From Bifidobacterium breve (GTDB taxonomy: Bacteria > Actinomycetota > Acidimicrobiia > Acidimicrobiales > Ilumatobacteraceae): a DNA stretch of 8,775 nucleotides. Shown one piece after another: positions 6,727-8,775 of the stretch; position 1 is the first letter of the stretch; every line of letters begins with the position of its first letter. The position numbers and the translations under genes were made by a program. Under the pieces are notes generated by a model. The model saw only the letters and a list, made by a program, of their open reading frames with translations. It was not told the origin of the DNA and made no database searches. The stretch spans positions 1-8,775 of the forward strand of contig CAMBPP010000056.1 in assembly GCA_945869715.1 (NCBI GenBank), in the 5' to 3' direction.

Positions 6727-8499
6727 ACTCGCATTCCAGGCGTTCACTAGCGCGGCATATTTACCATTCTTCTCTACCAGTTCGCTGTGCGTTCCCCATT
6801 CCACAAGCTCGGCATGGTCAACAACACCAATAGCGTCTGCTCGCTGAACGGTGGTGAGCCGGTGCGCAACAACCACAACACTGCGGCCCTGCATTAACGC
6901 TTCTAAGGCAGCTTCAACATCTTTTTCCGTGCCTGGGTCGAGGTTCGACGTTGCTTCGTCGAGCACGAGTACCGCAGGGTCTACAAGAGCTGCGCGCGCA
7001 AGAGAGACAAGCTGTCGTTCGCCGGCAGACAACCGCGACCCGCGCTCGTGCACTTCCGTATCGAGGCCTTGCGGAAACGCTATGAATCGCTCGAACACAC
7101 CCAACGCCTGTAATGCTCTATCGATCTCTGCATCGGTGGCATCACTTTTTGCAATACGTAAATTTTCACGAATGGTTCCATTGAAAAGGAAGCCTTCTTG
7201 AGGCACCACCACAATGCGTTCGCGCAATGATTGCATTGTTGCGTCGCACAAGTTCACTCCACCATATGAAATAGAACCTTCATTGGGGTCGTACAACCGC
7301 GCCATCAACTTTGCCAATGTTGACTTACCAGCACCTGTGGGTCCCACTAATGCGAGTCGTTTGCCATTGGGCACTGTAATAGAAACATTGTGCAGCGCAT
7401 GTTGGACTCCTGCTGCATAAGTAAAAGTTGCGCCAACCACTACCAAGTCGCCATGTTCTGGTAGGTCGACCGCGCTAATGGATTCATCTACCTCGGGCAC
7501 TGCATCCATAATGCCGTATAACTTTTTCAACGCGGCGCCAGCAGATTGCATGGTGTTATATAACTGCGACAACTGTTGTACAGGGTCGAACAAGTTGGCA
7601 AGAAGCAGCACAAATGCCACCACTGTTCCTACAGACACACTTCCCCTGTGTACCAGCCATCCGCCCATACCCACAATGAGCGCCGAAGCAAAAATGCCTG
7701 CGAACTCCACAAGGCCGAAATACCACATACTCACCTTCACGCTGTGCATATGGCTTTTATATAGAGCGTCATTTGACGCACGAAAACGCCGTACTTGTTC
7801 TTCTTCGCGGGCGTAGGCCTGAATGACTCTTACTCCGGTAATTCCTTCTTGCAAAGCAGAGAGGTTTGCACCAACTCGTTCTCGCACATCGAGATAGGCC
7901 TTATTGGAATCGCGCTGAAATTTAATGGAAGCAACAAAAATGATTGGCATCACCAGTAGAGCCACAATGGTGAGTTGCCATGACAACGTGAAGAGTAAAA
8001 TGACTGCAAGAACGAGAAGGAAACCTGCCGAGATAAATTGGAGCAGGCCCCACTGCACTAATTCACTCATGCTTTCAATGTCGGCGGTCATGCGTGCTAC
8101 AAGAACACCGGCTTTTTCTCGGTCGTAGAACGCCATTGACTGTTTTTGCATTTGCGAAAACACGCGTAAACGCAAGACCCGCAAAAGGTTCTCGCCGGCA
8201 CGGTTAATGAAAATGTATTGAGCACGACCAAAGCAATACGCAATGCAGGTAACCGCAATGTATGCAACAACGGAAATATTCAGCGAGCGAGTATTTTTCG
8301 CCCGAATGCCTGCATCAATGCCATGACGTACCAATACGGGGCCAGCCAACGTGCACAAGGTAACTGCAATAACGCACGCGAGCGCCGCCATCATTGTTTT
8401 ACGAAAAGGTGCTGCCATTGCAAGCGTTCGACGCATGAGGGTACGCGCTTCGTCACGCGACACACGATCTTCTGCCGAAACTGCTCCGCCGCCCCACAT
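6712..8499 (-). CDS. ABC exporter half-transporter (TMD-NBD), canonical-Walker-B partner of a heterodimer
   Basis: A 595-residue inner-membrane half-transporter: an N-terminal six-helix exporter domain (about 35-305, with clear hydrophobic segments near 36-56, 75-92, 152-172, 174-192, 256-278 and 287-303) and a C-terminal ATPase domain (about 350-585). ATPase motifs are an A-loop Tyr at 361, Walker A GPTGAGKST (386-394), Q-loop Q434, signature SAGE (491-494) in place of SGGQ, Walker B LVLDEA with catalytic E515, and H-loop H546. The pairing of a good Walker B with an altered signature, opposite a partner with Asp at the catalytic position, is the pattern of heterodimeric exporters such as TM287/288 and BmrC/BmrD. 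The ATG at 8499 is preceded by a good ribosome-binding site and lies 2 bp after the upstream partner's stop. Substrate cannot be told; drug or lipid-like compounds are typical of the family. Confidence 0.96.
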   Translation of the reverse strand: MWGGGAVSAEDRVSRDEARTLMRRTLAMAAPFRKTMMAALACVIAVTLCTLAGPVLVRHGIDAGIRAKNTRSLNISVVAYIAVTCIAYCFGRAQYIFINRAGENLLRVLRLRVFSQMQKQSMAFYDREKAGVLVARMTADIESMSELVQWGLLQFISAGFLLVLAVILLFTLSWQLTIVALLVMPIIFVASIKFQRDSNKAYLDVRERVGANLSALQEGITGVRVIQAYAREEEQVRRFRASNDALYKSHMHSVKVSMWYFGLVEFAGIFASALIVGMGGWLVHRGSVSVGTVVAFVLLLANLFDPVQQLSQLYNTMQSAGAALKKLYGIMDAVPEVDESISAVDLPEHGDLVVVGATFTYAAGVQHALHNVSITVPNGKRLALVGPTGAGKSTLAKLMARLYDPNEGSISYGGVNLCDATMQSLRERIVVVPQEGFLFNGTIRENLRIAKSDATDAEIDRALQALGVFERFIAFPQGLDTEVHERGSRLSAGERQLVSLARAALVDPAVLVLDEATSNLDPGTEKDVEAALEALMQGRSVVVVAHRLTTVQRADAIGVVDHAELVEWGTHSELVEKNGKYAALVNAWNASQPTR

Positions 8500-8501
8500 T
8501 T

Positions 8502-8775
8502 TTAGTCACCTGCCGTTTTGCTTATGAGTGAGGCAATATTTTTCTCCTGCGCAGCAAGAACTTCGCCATACTTTGCATTAGTGGCAAGTAAGTGCGAGTG
8601 CTCACCAAAGGCAACAATGCGACCTTCGTCGAGCAATGCCACTTTGCTAGCAAGTGCAATAGTCGCTGGCCGATGTGCAATGACCAAAGTGGTACGACCG
8701 CGCATGACCGTGGTCATAGCCTCACGAATTTCATTTTCCTTGGCAGGGTCTACTGCCGATGTTGCATCGTCGAGC
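8502..8775 (-). CDS. ABC exporter half-transporter, degenerate-Walker-B partner, N-terminus cut by window edge
   Basis: Only the last 90 residues are in the window; the gene continues beyond the right edge with no start codon inside. The visible part begins within Walker B as LDDATSAVDP, where the second D takes the place of the catalytic Glu, followed by the D-loop, then the H-loop VIAHRPAT with its His retained, and the usual exporter C-terminal segment (LLDEGRIVAFGEHSHLLATN). The Glu-to-Asp change marks the subunit that forms the degenerate ATP site in a heterodimeric exporter, whose other half is the gene directly downstream. A Met lies 20 codons in (8717), but it is internal to the ATPase domain and is not the start. 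The stop TAA at 8502-8504 lies 2 bp from the partner's ATG, so equimolar co-translation is likely. Confidence 0.93.
   Translation of the reverse strand, partial: LDDATSAVDPAKENEIREAMTTVMRGRTTLVIAHRPATIALASKVALLDEGRIVAFGEHSHLLATNAKYGEVLAAQEKNIASLISKTAGD
8506..8511 (-). promoter_or_regulatory. Ribosome-binding site for the downstream ABC half-transporter
   Basis: AGGTGA lies 6 bases before the ATG at 8499 on the minus strand, inside the last codons of the upstream partner gene. It is the strongest Shine-Dalgarno match in the window and supports that ATG as the true start. Confidence 0.75.

Noticed and set aside
8502..8717. A separate 71-residue gene starting at the ATG at 8717
   Set aside because: The frame stays open to the window edge and encodes Walker B and D-loop residues upstream of that Met, so this is the end of a larger ABC transporter gene.
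1..8775. CRISPR array, tRNA or rRNA gene, insertion sequence, prophage or defence system
   Set aside because: No direct-repeat array, transposase, integrase, att-like repeat or RNA-gene signature was seen; nearly every base is assigned to a recognised protein gene.

Overview
The window is a gene-dense bacterial chromosome segment with no mobile element, RNA gene or CRISPR array. Composition is near 50% GC by eye. The best guess is a high-level assignment to Actinobacteria, possibly a small-genome aquatic lineage such as Acidimicrobiia. This rests on the sirtuin N-terminus, the actinobacterial-looking 143-residue protein, the roughly 1,160-residue MetH and the ABC half-transporter pair. It is an inference from protein style; no phylogeny was done.

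Layout, left to right: (1) a minus-strand Sir2-family NAD-dependent deacylase whose C-terminus runs off the left edge (1-304); (2) a divergent plus-strand conserved hypothetical protein (379-810); (3) convergent to it, a minus-strand pair read from right to left, a PduO-type cob(I)alamin adenosyltransferase (2277-2840) followed by a leucyl aminopeptidase PepA (807-2267); (4) divergent from that pair, a plus-strand pair of B12-dependent methionine synthase MetH (2906-6382) and a short DUF805 membrane protein (6392-6715); (5) convergent to these, a minus-strand pair encoding two ABC exporter half-transporters. The downstream half-transporter is complete (6712-8499) and the upstream one shows only its C-terminal 90 residues (8502-8775).

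Only about 160 of 8775 bases lie outside genes. Both convergent junctions overlap by 4 bp, and both divergent intergenic regions are 65-74 bp. Strand alternates in blocks of one or two genes, so each block must use a promoter in one of the short divergent gaps or beyond the window.

Functionally, the centre is a cobalamin-use neighbourhood. MetH uses methylcobalamin to make methionine from homocysteine, and the adenosyltransferase makes adenosylcobalamin from the same cob(I)alamin pool. The ABC pair has the residue pattern of a heterodimeric exporter with one degenerate ATP site. PepA is peptide turnover, and the sirtuin is probably protein deacylation. I did not find a clearly new biological system. 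The items most worth a second look are the unknown 143-residue protein, the C-terminally shortened DUF805 protein, the two identical stop-plus-three-codons-plus-start junctions, and an inverted repeat enclosing the stop codons of a convergent pair.
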